Numbered from the stretch's first letter, positions 30,931 to 40,998 are shown. The stretch: DNA of 64,000 nt from Nitrospira sp. (GCA_015709715.1 CP054184.1:1411001-1475000), one strand, 5' to 3'. Program-made: numbers and translations. The notes: generated by a model from the letters alone, not told the origin.

Positions 30931-33900
30931 TGGGAAGAGCCCTTGATGACGGGTGAGGACTGCCCGAATTGGTCCTCCAATCCAATCTGCGGCCTGGCCA
31001 GAAATGCCCCCGCCAGTTTCCTGCCGTCATCGTAGACCGGCGCTGCGGTCCGCCACTCCGCCACAGGCGGATTCACAGGGAGGCTGACCAGGAACTTGGT
31101 TCCGTGACCGACCTCGCTGGTCACTTCAAAATACCCGCCGTGCTCCTGGACGATTTGATGGGCGATGGTCAGGCCCAGCCCCGTGCCTTCCCGTTCACCG
31201 CTTTCATGCTTGGTGGTGTAGAACGGATCGAAAATGTGCTCCAAGTCTCGAGGTTCGATGCCCGGTCCGCTGTCCTCCACTTCGATTTGCACCCACGGCT
31301 CGTTGGTCGGTTTGGCCAATCGACGCGTGCGCACGGACAGCGTACCGCCATGGCCTACACCGATCGCCTCGACGGCATTGATGAAAAGATTCAACAATAC
31401 TTGTTTGATCTGCTGCCGATCCAACTTCACATAGGGAAGATCAGGGACGAGATCCTTGGTGATCGTAATGGCTTTGCTGCTCGCCTTGACTTCGATGAAG
31501 TACAGGCAGGAGGAGACCACATCGTTGAGATTTTCTTGGGTAAACTTCGGGGTCATGTAGCGGGCATAGTCCAAAATTTCATGCACCAGCCGCTCGATCC
31601 GCTCCACGTCCTCACACACCACCTGGCTGAACTGTTCCATGAATTCCACGTCGTCCCGCCGATCGGGAGCCAACTGCACGAACGTCTTGATCGAGGTCAG
31701 CGGGTTGCGAATCTCGTGCGCAAATCCTCCGGCCATGGTTTCCAGGGATCGTAAGCGGTCCGTGCGCCGCATCAACAGCTGGGATCGGCGCAGGTCTTCA
31801 TACAGCAACGCATTGTCGATCGCGATCGACGCGTGTTGGGCCAACGTTTTGAGCAGGCCCAATTCCTCCGTGGAGTACATGCTGTGGTTGGACCGTCGGC
31901 CGAGATTGCAGAACCCCACCAAGCGCTCCTTACTCACCAGCGGAATACAGACCTCGGATTCGAGGCCTTTCAACGTATCCAGTAATCGAAGATGCTCGGG
32001 AGCCGTCCTATCGTATTCGATTTCCTCACGCACCAACGCCGTCTCCGTCCGCAACAAAGTCTTCGGAAACTCGCCGTCCATCTTGATGGACGGGATCGCG
32101 GATTCGCGGCTCATGAATCCGTATGACGCGGCCAAACTGTACAGTCCCTGCTCCTTGTCAAGCACGTAGACCGACGCCGTCTTGATGTTCATCACGCGCG
32201 CCAGAGTCTGCACGATCTCCTTGGTGAGCGACTTGAGTTCGAGGATCGCCACCAGCGACTTCGAGAACTGCACCAACGTGTCGTAGGCATCGTACCGCTC
32301 ACGGAACAGCGTCTGTCCGATTGCTCGCTCGACCCCCTTCTGCAAGTTCGCCAAGCCGCTCGAGACAATCACGAATAATGCAAACAACACCCCGGCCAAG
32401 AGGTAATGGAAGGTTCCGGTAAAGAAGCGGATGACGAGCAGAATCACCAGGTAAGCGGGAATCAACCCCATGAGCTTGATGGAGAGCACGACCTTGGGTC
32501 GGCTCGGCACGAACGACACATCCATCAATTCGTATTTGGCGATCGCGTAGGCCACCACCGTGACCGACAGCCCGGCCAATAAGTAGCCCAGCGGGTACCA
32601 GCCTATGCCGTAACTCTGCAAAAAATCGAGCGATGCCGTGACCCCCAGCAGAAAGGCCGCAAAGGTGTACTTGAGCTGCGCGCCCAGAAGAGGCGAAGAG
32701 CCGGCATGGAGGCGATACCCTTGATACAGGCGGTAGAGCGTGCCGCAGCCTCCGGCCAACGCATACATCACCAGCAGCGGGTGCAGCACCCCCGCCTTCG
32801 GATATCGTCCCCAGTAGTAGACATACTGACCGTCGAACACATACGAGGTGAACAGCAGCCCGAAGAAGAGACCACCGACGGCATAGTTCCACCCGATCAG
32901 TCGGTCATGAGCGGCCACGCCGACCAGGTTTTGCGCAAAGTGATACGTCAACGGGGGCAAGCAGACGACACCGGCATAGATCACCCGCATCCACAAGAGC
33001 GCCTCGTCCTCGCGGGAGGCGGAGAACAACATGAAGCAACCGAACAGCCACAGGCAGCCGGCCGCGCCGATCCCGCTGAAGATGACATTCGACATCGAAC
33101 GCGGATTATTGCTGAGCACCCACAACCCGCAGATGAGGAACAGGGTCCCCGCCAATAAGGGTGGGGTCGAGTGGGCCGTTGCCCGATTGCTGAGCACCGC
33201 GCCGATGGAAGTCGCCACGACGATGATGGCCAAGACGATGGCATACCCCAACCCCTTGTTCAGCACTACGCTGATGTTCATCAACCGGTATCGGACGATC
33301 GTATAGGCCATCAAGGCCGTATACACGGTGATGAGCACCGTGCCGTAGGGCAAGAGATGAATGTCGTACCAGAGTGGAAAGTTGGTGGCCCCTCCCACGT
33401 ACCCGATGATGCTCGCAGCGAGCATGTAGGCATACTGGTGCCGCCTGATCCCAATGGCATCCCGCAACGCGACGCCGACGAGGGAGGTGGCATAGATGAC
33501 GTACCAAGCGAAATACAGGAGGAAGGGATGGAAGAAGGGCCCGGGAATGGGCCAAAACGCAAACGCCATGGCGGGGCGAACGCCGGCCACGAACCAGGGC
33601 GTCACATCAGTCAGCAACAGGCCCGCCGCGATGGCATACCCAACCCGCAGGGTTTTGGCGTGGCGTCCCGCGATGTCAAGGAAGGTGACCGTATGGTGGA
33701 AATACAAAACCGGGATGAGGATGGCGCCGGCCATCGCCAGGCGAAGGAGCGTGACGGCTGACTCTCTCGACTCGCTGAGCTGCCACCCGCAATAGAACAC
33801 GCTCCAGATGGCGATGCTGAGGCAATAGAGGCCGTAGATGCGATTGCGCGGCGCGGAGGGATCCCGGAAGAACACGAACAGCCCGAGGCCCATGGCGGCC

Positions 33901-33947
33901 AGCGCATTGACCAATGCGCTTAGCGCAAGGATCTTCATGGCATCCAC
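30927..33947 (-). CDS. Membrane sensor histidine kinase with GAF domain
   Basis: This 1,006-residue protein has an N-terminal half with about 16 hydrophobic segments in two similar multi-TM blocks (7TM-type sensor regions), then a GAF domain (about 560-710), a HisKA domain with the phospho-accepting His in GGFAHEIRNPLTS (about 744), and a HATPase with N-box (LNLFINAVEAI), DSGPGIE, FDPFYTTK and GTGLGLTIAHQI. It resembles the PrsK-type kinases. No response regulator is next to it; the start lies 24 bases past the PilZ-fusion gene, so they probably share a transcript. Confidence 0.85.
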   Translation of the reverse strand: MDAMKILALSALVNALAAMGLGLFVFFRDPSAPRNRIYGLYCLSIAIWSVFYCGWQLSESRESAVTLLRLAMAGAILIPVLYFHHTVTFLDIAGRHAKTLRVGYAIAAGLLLTDVTPWFVAGVRPAMAFAFWPIPGPFFHPFLLYFAWYVIYATSLVGVALRDAIGIRRHQYAYMLAASIIGYVGGATNFPLWYDIHLLPYGTVLITVYTALMAYTIVRYRLMNISVVLNKGLGYAIVLAIIVVATSIGAVLSNRATAHSTPPLLAGTLFLICGLWVLSNNPRSMSNVIFSGIGAAGCLWLFGCFMLFSASREDEALLWMRVIYAGVVCLPPLTYHFAQNLVGVAAHDRLIGWNYAVGGLFFGLLFTSYVFDGQYVYYWGRYPKAGVLHPLLVMYALAGGCGTLYRLYQGYRLHAGSSPLLGAQLKYTFAAFLLGVTASLDFLQSYGIGWYPLGYLLAGLSVTVVAYAIAKYELMDVSFVPSRPKVVLSIKLMGLIPAYLVILLVIRFFTGTFHYLLAGVLFALFVIVSSGLANLQKGVERAIGQTLFRERYDAYDTLVQFSKSLVAILELKSLTKEIVQTLARVMNIKTASVYVLDKEQGLYSLAASYGFMSRESAIPSIKMDGEFPKTLLRTETALVREEIEYDRTAPEHLRLLDTLKGLESEVCIPLVSKERLVGFCNLGRRSNHSMYSTEELGLLKTLAQHASIAIDNALLYEDLRRSQLLMRRTDRLRSLETMAGGFAHEIRNPLTSIKTFVQLAPDRRDDVEFMEQFSQVVCEDVERIERLVHEILDYARYMTPKFTQENLNDVVSSCLYFIEVKASSKAITITKDLVPDLPYVKLDRQQIKQVLLNLFINAVEAIGVGHGGTLSVRTRRLAKPTNEPWVQIEVEDSGPGIEPRDLEHIFDPFYTTKHESGEREGTGLGLTIAHQIVQEHGGYFEVTSEVGHGTKFLVSLPVNPPVAEWRTAAPVYDDGRKLAGAFLARPQIGLEDQFGQSSPVIKGSSH

Positions 33948-33971
33948 TCCGGCATGGCACCCTCCATCGGA

Positions 33972-36692
33972 TCAGGCCGCAAGCGGCATACTCGCCAGGT
34001 CTTTTTCCGCCACGGCGAGCAACGCCTGATTCCCGAACGTCGAATAGACGCGGGGATGAGCGACGCCCGCGGCGCGCAGCAGTCCTTCCAATTCGGCCTG
34101 GTGGAGGAAATGAAACACGCCTTCCCCCTCGCGCGCCTTGATCTTACCAGAATTGTCGAGGAGTCGACGACCTTCCTCCACTTGATCCGCCGTCCGAGCC
34201 GTCTCCACGAAGTTGCGATAGATGGCCGACAAATCGGCATAGGGCTTCAGGTTGGAGATGACCAGACGGCCGTTCGGAGCCAGGACACGTAGGTATTCGC
34301 GCAAGGTGAACAGGGGGTCGCGCACGTACCCGATCACCAGATTGCAGATGACCCGATCAAAGGAATGATCGGGGAACGGCAACGGCGACTCCAGATCGGC
34401 ACGGCAGACCTGCATCGACATCGGGACAAAGGTCCGGAACCGTGTCCGGAATTGCTCCTGCAAGGCCTCCTGTACCTGCGCGAAATTCTTCGTCGCCTGC
34501 GACAGTGCGGCCGGAACAAAGTCCAGCCCCACGTAATCCGGGACCTGCGCATCCTTGCGCGCGGCGTAGCGTTGCCGAAACGCCTGGTTGAGTTGCAGGA
34601 ACACGCCGAAGTTGCCGTTACCGCACCCGGCATCCAAGATTCGCTCACCCTGCCGGCAGTCACCCATCAAACGATACACCTGGTCCATCAGGCTCCAGAA
34701 ATCCGCCACGTTGGGAATCGTGTGGAAGTTGTTCAAGTAGTCTCTCCAGAACTCCACATGTTCCGACTTGGCAATCGGGCGACGGCTCTTTCCACGTTCA
34801 CGTTCAACCCGGTTCTGCAAGCTGATTTCCCGATGCGAGGGTTCGACTACCGCCGCCTCGTCGTGGTTCGGCCACAATTCCTGCCGGCAGCTCTCGGCGA
34901 TCTGCCGATATACCGCCCGTGCCTTGCGGGGACTTTCCTGAATTCGATGGAGCGCGCCCGGGACAACATACGAATGACGCAGCTGGGGCCCGATCGCTTG
35001 CTCCACCGCTTGGATAGAAGCTGGATCGACCCAGGCATCGTGCTCCGCATGGAAGAGCACAACGGGAACGCCCACACGAGCCCCGTCGGTTTGCGTCGTG
35101 GCCAAATCGGCATACTGCCCTTCGACGGCCTGCGCCAACCAACGATCTGCATCGATCGTCAGCCCGAGGATGTTCACCACGCCTTTCCGGACACCCGCGA
35201 GATGCTCCCCGATCAAGTCCTCCTGATGAACAGCCTGCAACGTATGACGCACGTCCATAATGCCGTTGATCAACAGCAACAACTTGACGCGTGACGATCG
35301 CCCCGTCACTTTCAACGCCACTCGCCCGGCCAAACTCGTGGCCACCAGGCCGATCGGACGGCCCGGCCATCGGGTCGCCACGTGATGCAACACGGTCTCC
35401 AAGTCGATTTCCATATCCTGGAGGCGGAACTGTGTGACGACGCCGTCGCTTTCGCCCACATGATTCACGTTGTCGTACCGCACGACCTCGAACCCGTTGC
35501 CCGCCAGATAGTACGCGAGGGGCACGTAATCCCGCTTGCTCTCGCCATACCCCGGCGCCAGCACCACAATGGGCGCTGCCGTATCGTCAGACAGACGGGA
35601 GCGATCATGGCACAAGGCGATTCGTTCTCCTGTCTGGCGCGTGCATTCTCCGAACACCGTGATGACCGAGGGGGCATCGGATTTTATCGGCGTTGCCCCG
35701 TCGAGCGTCTGGACACAGAGTTGCTGGAGCAGGGCTTCGGTCTCCCGCTCTACCGACAAAAACCGCACCCCGGCCAACATCGTCCGTCCCCGGCTGCCCA
35801 TCGTCGTGGAGCCGGACGCCTGAGATTCCGGACGCGCCCACACCACTTGCCCCTCCACGGTACAGGTCCCGCCGCGGATCGGAACGACCGACCTGCGTTC
35901 GTTCGTCGCACCGGGCCGCTGCCAACGCAACAAGACCTTGGTCCCCATCAAATCGTCCTCGCTCGGCACCAGCACACAGGCTCCGGTCGGTGTCACATCT
36001 TTCACTGAGATGCCGGAGATACTCCGCCTGTCCTCCCCATCCCGGAACGTCATCTCTCCACCCACGTCCAACCGCACCCGCCGATGCCGTCTCCGCTCGA
36101 TTCGAGCAGGCGCCGTCTCGGCCTCGGATACAGGCCCGCGCACCGCCACGACGCGATGCGCCGACTCCACCAGGACCTCTTCATTGTCTTGCGCCACCAA
36201 GGCGGCGAGGAGGCGCAGTTCCTTCGAGCGCACGCGACCTTCGCTCAGAAATCCTCCCAGAACCTCCTCGTCCGACGGACTCATGCGCACGAATCGGATG
36301 GCCAGTGTAGTCCCGGCCTTCTCGAGTGGCGACCCAGACCGACCAGTCCGAATCCCGCAGACCACGCCCAGACTCTCAAGCCGAACGGCGTCCGACTGAA
36401 AGCTCAGCCGGACCTGCTGATTCAGTTCGGCCGGCACATCTTGTGTCACCACGAGAGACAGTCCGCCGCGGCTGATGCTCTTGGTCACGCCTTTCCAGGC
36501 CAAGTCTTGAAATCTCAGCGTGGTGGAGAGCTGAACGTCCAATCGAGGCGATGCCCGTCGCTCATCAAGAGAACAGGACCACGCATCTCCGCTTTTTTTC
36601 CGCTCAGGCGCCGCCTGCTGCTGAATGACCGCCTCCGCACCCGGTTTAACTGAAGAGATGCGCCCGCTGATGGCTAGGATATCGCTCGACAT
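33972..36692 (-). CDS. PilZ - alpha/beta hydrolase - methyltransferase fusion
   Basis: I place the start at ATG 36692 behind a GGGAGG ribosome site; the frame is open further up, but the promoter's -10 lies within that part. The 906-residue product has two PilZ-like domains (about 35-145 and 190-320; the second has RRHRR and DVTPTG, the first a degenerate SISRGG), an alpha/beta hydrolase (about 345-600, nucleophile context ATSLAG, a late His in GALHRI) and a SAM-dependent methyltransferase (about 640-906, LDAGCGNGNFG). The hydrolase/acyltransferase plus methyltransferase combination is unusual. PilZ suggests control by cyclic di-GMP. Confidence 0.75.
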   Translation of the reverse strand: MSSDILAISGRISSVKPGAEAVIQQQAAPERKKSGDAWSCSLDERRASPRLDVQLSTTLRFQDLAWKGVTKSISRGGLSLVVTQDVPAELNQQVRLSFQSDAVRLESLGVVCGIRTGRSGSPLEKAGTTLAIRFVRMSPSDEEVLGGFLSEGRVRSKELRLLAALVAQDNEEVLVESAHRVVAVRGPVSEAETAPARIERRRHRRVRLDVGGEMTFRDGEDRRSISGISVKDVTPTGACVLVPSEDDLMGTKVLLRWQRPGATNERRSVVPIRGGTCTVEGQVVWARPESQASGSTTMGSRGRTMLAGVRFLSVERETEALLQQLCVQTLDGATPIKSDAPSVITVFGECTRQTGERIALCHDRSRLSDDTAAPIVVLAPGYGESKRDYVPLAYYLAGNGFEVVRYDNVNHVGESDGVVTQFRLQDMEIDLETVLHHVATRWPGRPIGLVATSLAGRVALKVTGRSSRVKLLLLINGIMDVRHTLQAVHQEDLIGEHLAGVRKGVVNILGLTIDADRWLAQAVEGQYADLATTQTDGARVGVPVVLFHAEHDAWVDPASIQAVEQAIGPQLRHSYVVPGALHRIQESPRKARAVYRQIAESCRQELWPNHDEAAVVEPSHREISLQNRVERERGKSRRPIAKSEHVEFWRDYLNNFHTIPNVADFWSLMDQVYRLMGDCRQGERILDAGCGNGNFGVFLQLNQAFRQRYAARKDAQVPDYVGLDFVPAALSQATKNFAQVQEALQEQFRTRFRTFVPMSMQVCRADLESPLPFPDHSFDRVICNLVIGYVRDPLFTLREYLRVLAPNGRLVISNLKPYADLSAIYRNFVETARTADQVEEGRRLLDNSGKIKAREGEGVFHFLHQAELEGLLRAAGVAHPRVYSTFGNQALLAVAEKDLASMPLAA

Positions 36693-36934
36693 AGATTCCC
36701 TCCCACAGGCTTGAGTGCTGCCGTGTCCACAACGTATGTCGGATCTCGATGTTGCGGCGTGATCCCCGCCGGCTCCATCCGGGAGCCGCACGCGAGGCTG
36801 CGCTCTTGCAAGGCACAAACTGTTCCGGTTGGGATGAGGAGAACTTGAGTGGTCGCAGGGGAAGGGGCAGGGCACACACGGCCTCAAGCGAGAGCCCACT
36901 GCAGACTGTCCGATATCTACAAAATCCGAAGCTA

Positions 36935-36962
36935 ATTCTATGGAATACTGCGTAATTGTCAA
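36935..36962 (-). promoter_or_regulatory. Sigma-70-like promoter of the PilZ-fusion gene
   Basis: On the minus strand TTGACA (36957-36962) and TAGAAT (36935-36940) are 16 bases apart. Transcription would begin near 36928, inside the upstream open frame, supporting the shorter start at 36692. Confidence 0.6.
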
Positions 36963-37090
36963 CTCAAACGTATAAGATTTGGCATCTTACTTAAAAAAAC
37001 ACCCTTAGAAGATTTCTGCAGCACATCCCGCCCTTCTGATCAAGGCCATTCGGCCCTTCCGTTGGTCCGATCCGAGTCAGAACGATGACG

Positions 37091-37110
37091 GTCGTCATCA
37101 TCATGACGAC
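37091..37110. promoter_or_regulatory. Perfect 8-bp inverted repeat, candidate operator
   Basis: GTCGTCAT, four bases, ATGACGAC. It sits between the leftward promoter and the rightward lipoprotein gene. No T-run follows, so it is more likely a protein-binding site than a terminator. Confidence 0.35.
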
Positions 37111-37286
37111 AACGGATACCTATAAATGTCGACTCCTCGCGTGATCTCCATTCCCCACTCACCCTTAAGACGTTTAACCTCGGAGAAGATCCTACAGCGT
37201 TTCCACATGCCGCCTAGCGCCGATTGCTTTGCCCTGCACATTGTGATACCCAGGGGCATCCGATAAGACGTTCCCCATACCCTTTC

Positions 37287-37685
37287 ATGCAATTGGCAGA
37301 TCTTCGCTTCCGAGAGACGCTCCCAATCTTCGTCGCAGCGGGACTGATCCTTGGCTGTCAGAGCGCGCCGCCCGTGACGGAAGGATACCCTCATCAACTG
37401 TCCCTGCAGGAAAAGACAAGAGCGGAGGTCTTGGCCTGCGCAGGCCCCCCGCTCCAAGAACGGCAAGAGGGCGGAGCGACAGTGCTCCGGTATTACCGAG
37501 AAGCCCCGCTGCTCGAAGAGTCTATGGTCTCCTCCAAGACCAGTCGCCCCACTGTCCACCATGGCTGTTGGGCGACCGTCGTATTGCGAGAGGAACGCGT
37601 GGAAGGGGTTCACTATCGATTTGTCCCCTCGTCGGTCGACGCCTCCAATGACTGCGAAGCCATCTTCGCCCGTTGTCCGGAATGA
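37287..37685 (+). CDS. Putative small lipoprotein
   Basis: I start at the ATG (37287) giving MQLADLRFRETLPIFVAAGLILGCQSA, a signal with a lipobox (LILGC). The mature part of about 105 residues includes EVLACAGPPLQERQEGGATVLRYY, the usual SmpA/BamE-like pattern in which a short helix is followed by a strand with G-x-P. Outer-membrane lipoproteins of this type assist assembly, but the family call is loose. Its stop overlaps the next start (ATGA). Confidence 0.6.
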   Translation: MQLADLRFRETLPIFVAAGLILGCQSAPPVTEGYPHQLSLQEKTRAEVLACAGPPLQERQEGGATVLRYYREAPLLEESMVSSKTSRPTVHHGCWATVVLREERVEGVHYRFVPSSVDASNDCEAIFARCPE

Positions 37686-38611
37686 TCACGCACAGCCGGC
37701 CAGGCCGATCCATGCTCCTCCGGCTCCTGTGCCTCGGTTGCCTGTCTTGCGCATCCCTGTGGCCCGAGGCAGCCTTCGCGCTGGAAAAGTACGGACGGCC
37801 TCTGCCTTCCATGCAGGAAACAGATTATGACAACCATGAAGCCCGCGAGGAGGAGGAAACCCTGTTCGGCGGCTACCTCCTGACGGGTGCCTTCGTCAAA
37901 AATCCCACCTTTGCGGCCCGGCCGGACAACAGCGGCTTGGTCGGCATGCGCCACATGTTGCACCTCGAAACCGACCTGTATAAACAGTACCTGACCTTTT
38001 ACACCGATCAGAATTTCTTCTCCGACCGCACCAACGGCTGGATCACCCTCTCGGAATGGGATGCCACCTTCGCCCTGACCGGCGTGCTCGATCGGTTCAA
38101 TTGGCGCATCCAGTATGAGCGGGACGCGCCCCTGGATCGCAGCGGACTCATACAGGCCTACGCGGATGCGTTGGTGACCGCTCGATTTCAAGCGACACAG
38201 GATGCCGCCTGGTGGCGGCGCCTGTTTCCCGGACAAAATCTCACGGCCTATGCCGGCGGCGGCTGGCTATTCCACAACAGCAGCTACTTCGCACGCCCCA
38301 ACAATACGGGCCGCGCTCTCTTTCGCTATGTCGCGCATGCCGATGTGGATCTGTACAAGAACCGCATCGTCCTCTACGGCGACATGAATTTCTTTACCGA
38401 CCGCGAGGCGAGCAATACTCTCAACCCCACCGAGCTGGACTGGATCGTCGGGGTCGCGCTCCGATGGGAGGATACCGAACTGGCGGTGTACCGAGAAGAA
38501 GATCGGCCGTTGGATCGATCGGGCCTGGTGCAGAAATACTATGCCGTGCAATTACGGTTCGCGTTCGATGTGCCGAAACGCGCGCTGGAGCGGATGGGGT
38601 TCAAACGGTAG
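37682..38611 (+). CDS. Putative outer-membrane/periplasmic protein with an internal repeat
   Basis: The ATG (37682) overlaps the stop of the lipoprotein gene; an internal ATG at 37712 is also possible. The product has a signal peptide ending near AAFALEKYG. The mature part contains two similar units of about 100 residues with matching ETDLYKQYLTFYTDQNFFSDR and DVDLYKNRIVLYGDMNFFTDR and both ending in an EEDRPLDRSGL/ERDAPLDRSGL motif. Strand-rich aromatic composition suggests a barrel-like outer-membrane protein. No family recognised. It converges with pafA, 7 bases apart. Confidence 0.65.
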   Translation: MITHSRPGRSMLLRLLCLGCLSCASLWPEAAFALEKYGRPLPSMQETDYDNHEAREEEETLFGGYLLTGAFVKNPTFAARPDNSGLVGMRHMLHLETDLYKQYLTFYTDQNFFSDRTNGWITLSEWDATFALTGVLDRFNWRIQYERDAPLDRSGLIQAYADALVTARFQATQDAAWWRRLFPGQNLTAYAGGGWLFHNSSYFARPNNTGRALFRYVAHADVDLYKNRIVLYGDMNFFTDREASNTLNPTELDWIVGVALRWEDTELAVYREEDRPLDRSGLVQKYYAVQLRFAFDVPKRALERMGFKR

Positions 38612-38618
38612 GGAAGGC

Positions 38619-40109
38619 CTATCGGCTCGAGAGGTGACTGCGGACTTCCTGAACGTACGTCTTGAAGGGATCGGCCATGAAAAACGGCTCTGCGCCGCGC
38701 AGCTTGAAATTGGACCAATTGATCATATAGTCGAAGGACAACCGATCCTCCGGATCAGCACTTTCATCCAAGCCCGCACCCCGAGGCTCCGACGCCAGCA
38801 GGTGCCGCACCAACTCGCCACGACCGAATGCCCGGGTGTTGCGCGGGGGGTGGTCTTGGGCCAAGTCCACGACCTTGTCGGTCGTCAAGCGAAGGCTCCG
38901 TCCCTCCGCCTCCAACCCGTAACACAACCCCCGCTCCGGATGCAGGTTGTGATACTCCAGATCCAAGCTCTTCAGCATCGAATCGTCCCATCCCACCTGC
39001 TCAGCCTCGCGATAGGTCTCGAGCAGCCACAGTTTAGAGGCCCAGTCGATCCGGCCGACCAGCGCCGCGTAGTCGCCGCGGAGATCATGGAGCACGGCTT
39101 CCCATTGTTCCAGCACCCAGTCGGTCTCTTCATCCTGTCCCTGGCAGTGCCGTTGCGCCGCCGCCAAAAACTGCTCCTGAATATCCAGCGCGGAGATCGA
39201 CTGCCCCGATTCCAACCGCACCATCCATCGGCGATCGAGGTCTCGCGAAATCTCCTGCAAGGTCTCCACCGGCTCGTCCAGCCCCAAACCGCGCGGTGCT
39301 TCTCCGGCCTCGATCAACTGCAGCACCAGGCCGGTGGTCCCCATTTTGAGCGCCGTCGCGTACTCGGCCATATTGGAATCGCCGCAGAGCAGGTGGATAC
39401 GACGAAACTGATTGGGGTCCGCCAAGGGTTCGTCTCGGGTATTGACGATGGCCCGGTTGTGCTGCACCCACTCGAAAAAATCGTTCACGATGTGATCCGC
39501 CCGCTGCGAAATCTGGAAGGGGACGAAGGACCGATCCGGCGCGTCCCGCAGTCCGGGGCGATGCAAGATGAGTCCGCCGACTTGGACCCATTCGTTGGGG
39601 TCACTCGCGCAGCCGATGCGACCGGCCCCCGTGAAGATCTGACGTGTCACCAAAAAGGTCACCAGCGGGGCGAGCCCACGCCGAGAAAACGGAAAGCGGC
39701 GCGAGACCAGATAGTTCTCGTGCGAGCCGAAGGTCGCGTCGGTTTCATGATCGATGTTGTTCTTGATGATGGAGACGGTTTCGTCCAACCCCAGCGCCGA
39801 CACGGCATGTTGAATGATACGGTCGCCGGCGCGATCCGCCGCCACCAAATCCGTCAGGGTGGTGCATTCCGGGGACGCATACTCGAGATGTCCCATGTCG
39901 AGGTACAGACGTCCGGCATTCGTCAGGAACCCCCCGTTGCCGGGCGGTTCATCATGCCCGCGATGGTGTAGGTCGACCACCCCTCGGCGCTCGCCGTAGA
40001 AAATATGGTCGCGAATGCGCTGCGCCACCCAGGAGGGCGAATGGTCCGGTCGATCCTGGTTGACCAACAGCCCGTACTCGGTTTCGAGGCCGAAGATTCG
40101 GTTCAGCAT
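38619..40109 (-). CDS. pafA: PafA-type UBact/Pup ligase
   Basis: This 496-residue member of the PafA/Dop (glutamine-synthetase-like) family has FGLETEYG at the start, the ATP/Mg site residues (LEYASPEC, IIKNNIDHETD, SHENYLV), QISQRADHIV and NTRDEP. It lacks the long Dop-type insertion near residue 40-90, marking it as the ligase. It attaches the C-terminal Glu of UBact to lysines of target proteins. It is the last gene of the proteasome operon, one base after prcA, as in actinobacteria. Confidence 0.88.
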   Translation of the reverse strand: MLNRIFGLETEYGLLVNQDRPDHSPSWVAQRIRDHIFYGERRGVVDLHHRGHDEPPGNGGFLTNAGRLYLDMGHLEYASPECTTLTDLVAADRAGDRIIQHAVSALGLDETVSIIKNNIDHETDATFGSHENYLVSRRFPFSRRGLAPLVTFLVTRQIFTGAGRIGCASDPNEWVQVGGLILHRPGLRDAPDRSFVPFQISQRADHIVNDFFEWVQHNRAIVNTRDEPLADPNQFRRIHLLCGDSNMAEYATALKMGTTGLVLQLIEAGEAPRGLGLDEPVETLQEISRDLDRRWMVRLESGQSISALDIQEQFLAAAQRHCQGQDEETDWVLEQWEAVLHDLRGDYAALVGRIDWASKLWLLETYREAEQVGWDDSMLKSLDLEYHNLHPERGLCYGLEAEGRSLRLTTDKVVDLAQDHPPRNTRAFGRGELVRHLLASEPRGAGLDESADPEDRLSFDYMINWSNFKLRGAEPFFMADPFKTYVQEVRSHLSSR

Positions 40110-40110
40110 C

Positions 40111-40941
40111 TCAAGCCGGGGTGGTGCTTGTGAGTTCCGACGGGAGTAGCCCCGTCAATTCATCGGGACGAAGCGTGCGATAGGTGGAGGAACCCGGAGC
40201 GCCGCGCTCCAGGACCACACACTCAAGGGAACGGCCGGCCAAGGTCTTCCGAAGGTGGGCAACCAACGCAGCCCGGTCCGGCTCCGCCTCGGACTCGGCT
40301 TGGCCCGTCGAGTCCACAGCGCTCGGACCTTGGTCCGTCGAGGGGTCGGCTGCGACCTGCGCCAGGGCCCCGACTGCCCACGTACACAGCGCCGTCTCCA
40401 GCGCTTGGGACAAGCCGACCTGCTCGCGATGCCGCCCCTGCAGGTACCGCCCCATCTTACCCAGCACGGCTTGGTTGGCCGCCAACAGGGCCCATCGGCG
40501 ACTCTCCTCGAAGGTGCCGTCGTAATTGATCGTCAAAAACGCATCCCGCTCCGGCTTGAGGCCGAGTTCGGCGAGCAGAATCTTCACGATGAAGGGCGCC
40601 TTATAGATTTCTTCGAAGGCCTGCTTGATCGCCGGCGCCAGGCCGTACTTCATCAACCGCGCGCCCGTAACATCGGACGGAGAACGGTTGAACCCTTCCA
40701 CATGCGCCATCTCCAGCAGCGAGAATCGCAACTTCTCCAAATCGGCGGGGTGTCCCATACCGCCGAGCGCGATGCGGTCGTAAATTTCGTAGAGCTTCGG
40801 CGTGCCCTTGCTCACGGTCGTCAGCAGGATGCCGCCCTCATACGCGAGGGCCACCACGGGACTGCCCTGCTTGAACTGTTCATCGAGATAGGTACGCCGG
40901 TTGCCGACGGCCTCCACCCAGCGATAGGGTTCCTCATACAT
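40111..40941 (-). CDS. prcA: Proteasome alpha subunit
   Basis: This 276-residue protein of the proteasome alpha family lacks the N-terminal catalytic Thr. KQGSPVVALAYEGGILLTT and KLYEIYDRIALGGMGHPADLEKLR are the usual alpha-ring elements. The C-terminal 60 residues are a variable, Ser/Glu-rich extension (STDQGPSAVDSTGQAESEAE). It assembles heptameric rings that gate the chamber and accept the ATPase ring. Confidence 0.9.
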   Translation of the reverse strand: MYEEPYRWVEAVGNRRTYLDEQFKQGSPVVALAYEGGILLTTVSKGTPKLYEIYDRIALGGMGHPADLEKLRFSLLEMAHVEGFNRSPSDVTGARLMKYGLAPAIKQAFEEIYKAPFIVKILLAELGLKPERDAFLTINYDGTFEESRRWALLAANQAVLGKMGRYLQGRHREQVGLSQALETALCTWAVGALAQVAADPSTDQGPSAVDSTGQAESEAEPDRAALVAHLRKTLAGRSLECVVLERGAPGSSTYRTLRPDELTGLLPSELTSTTPA

Positions 40942-40998
40942 GGTGCGGTTTCCTCACGAGCCTCACAAGATGATCCATTGTCGGCCGGACACTCAACG

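Larger units (their letters stand above)
36693..37286. other. Intergenic region between divergent genes
   Basis: These 594 bases lie between the PilZ-fusion gene (leftward) and the lipoprotein gene (rightward). They contain a leftward promoter (36935-36962), giving a leader of about 235 bases, and a perfect inverted repeat (37091-37110). I see no supported gene. Confidence 0.5.

Noticed and set aside
36693..36962. Longer start for the PilZ fusion
   Set aside because: The extension is Pro/Arg/Ser-rich without a domain, and a promoter -10 lies within it; the ATG at 36692 has a good ribosome site.
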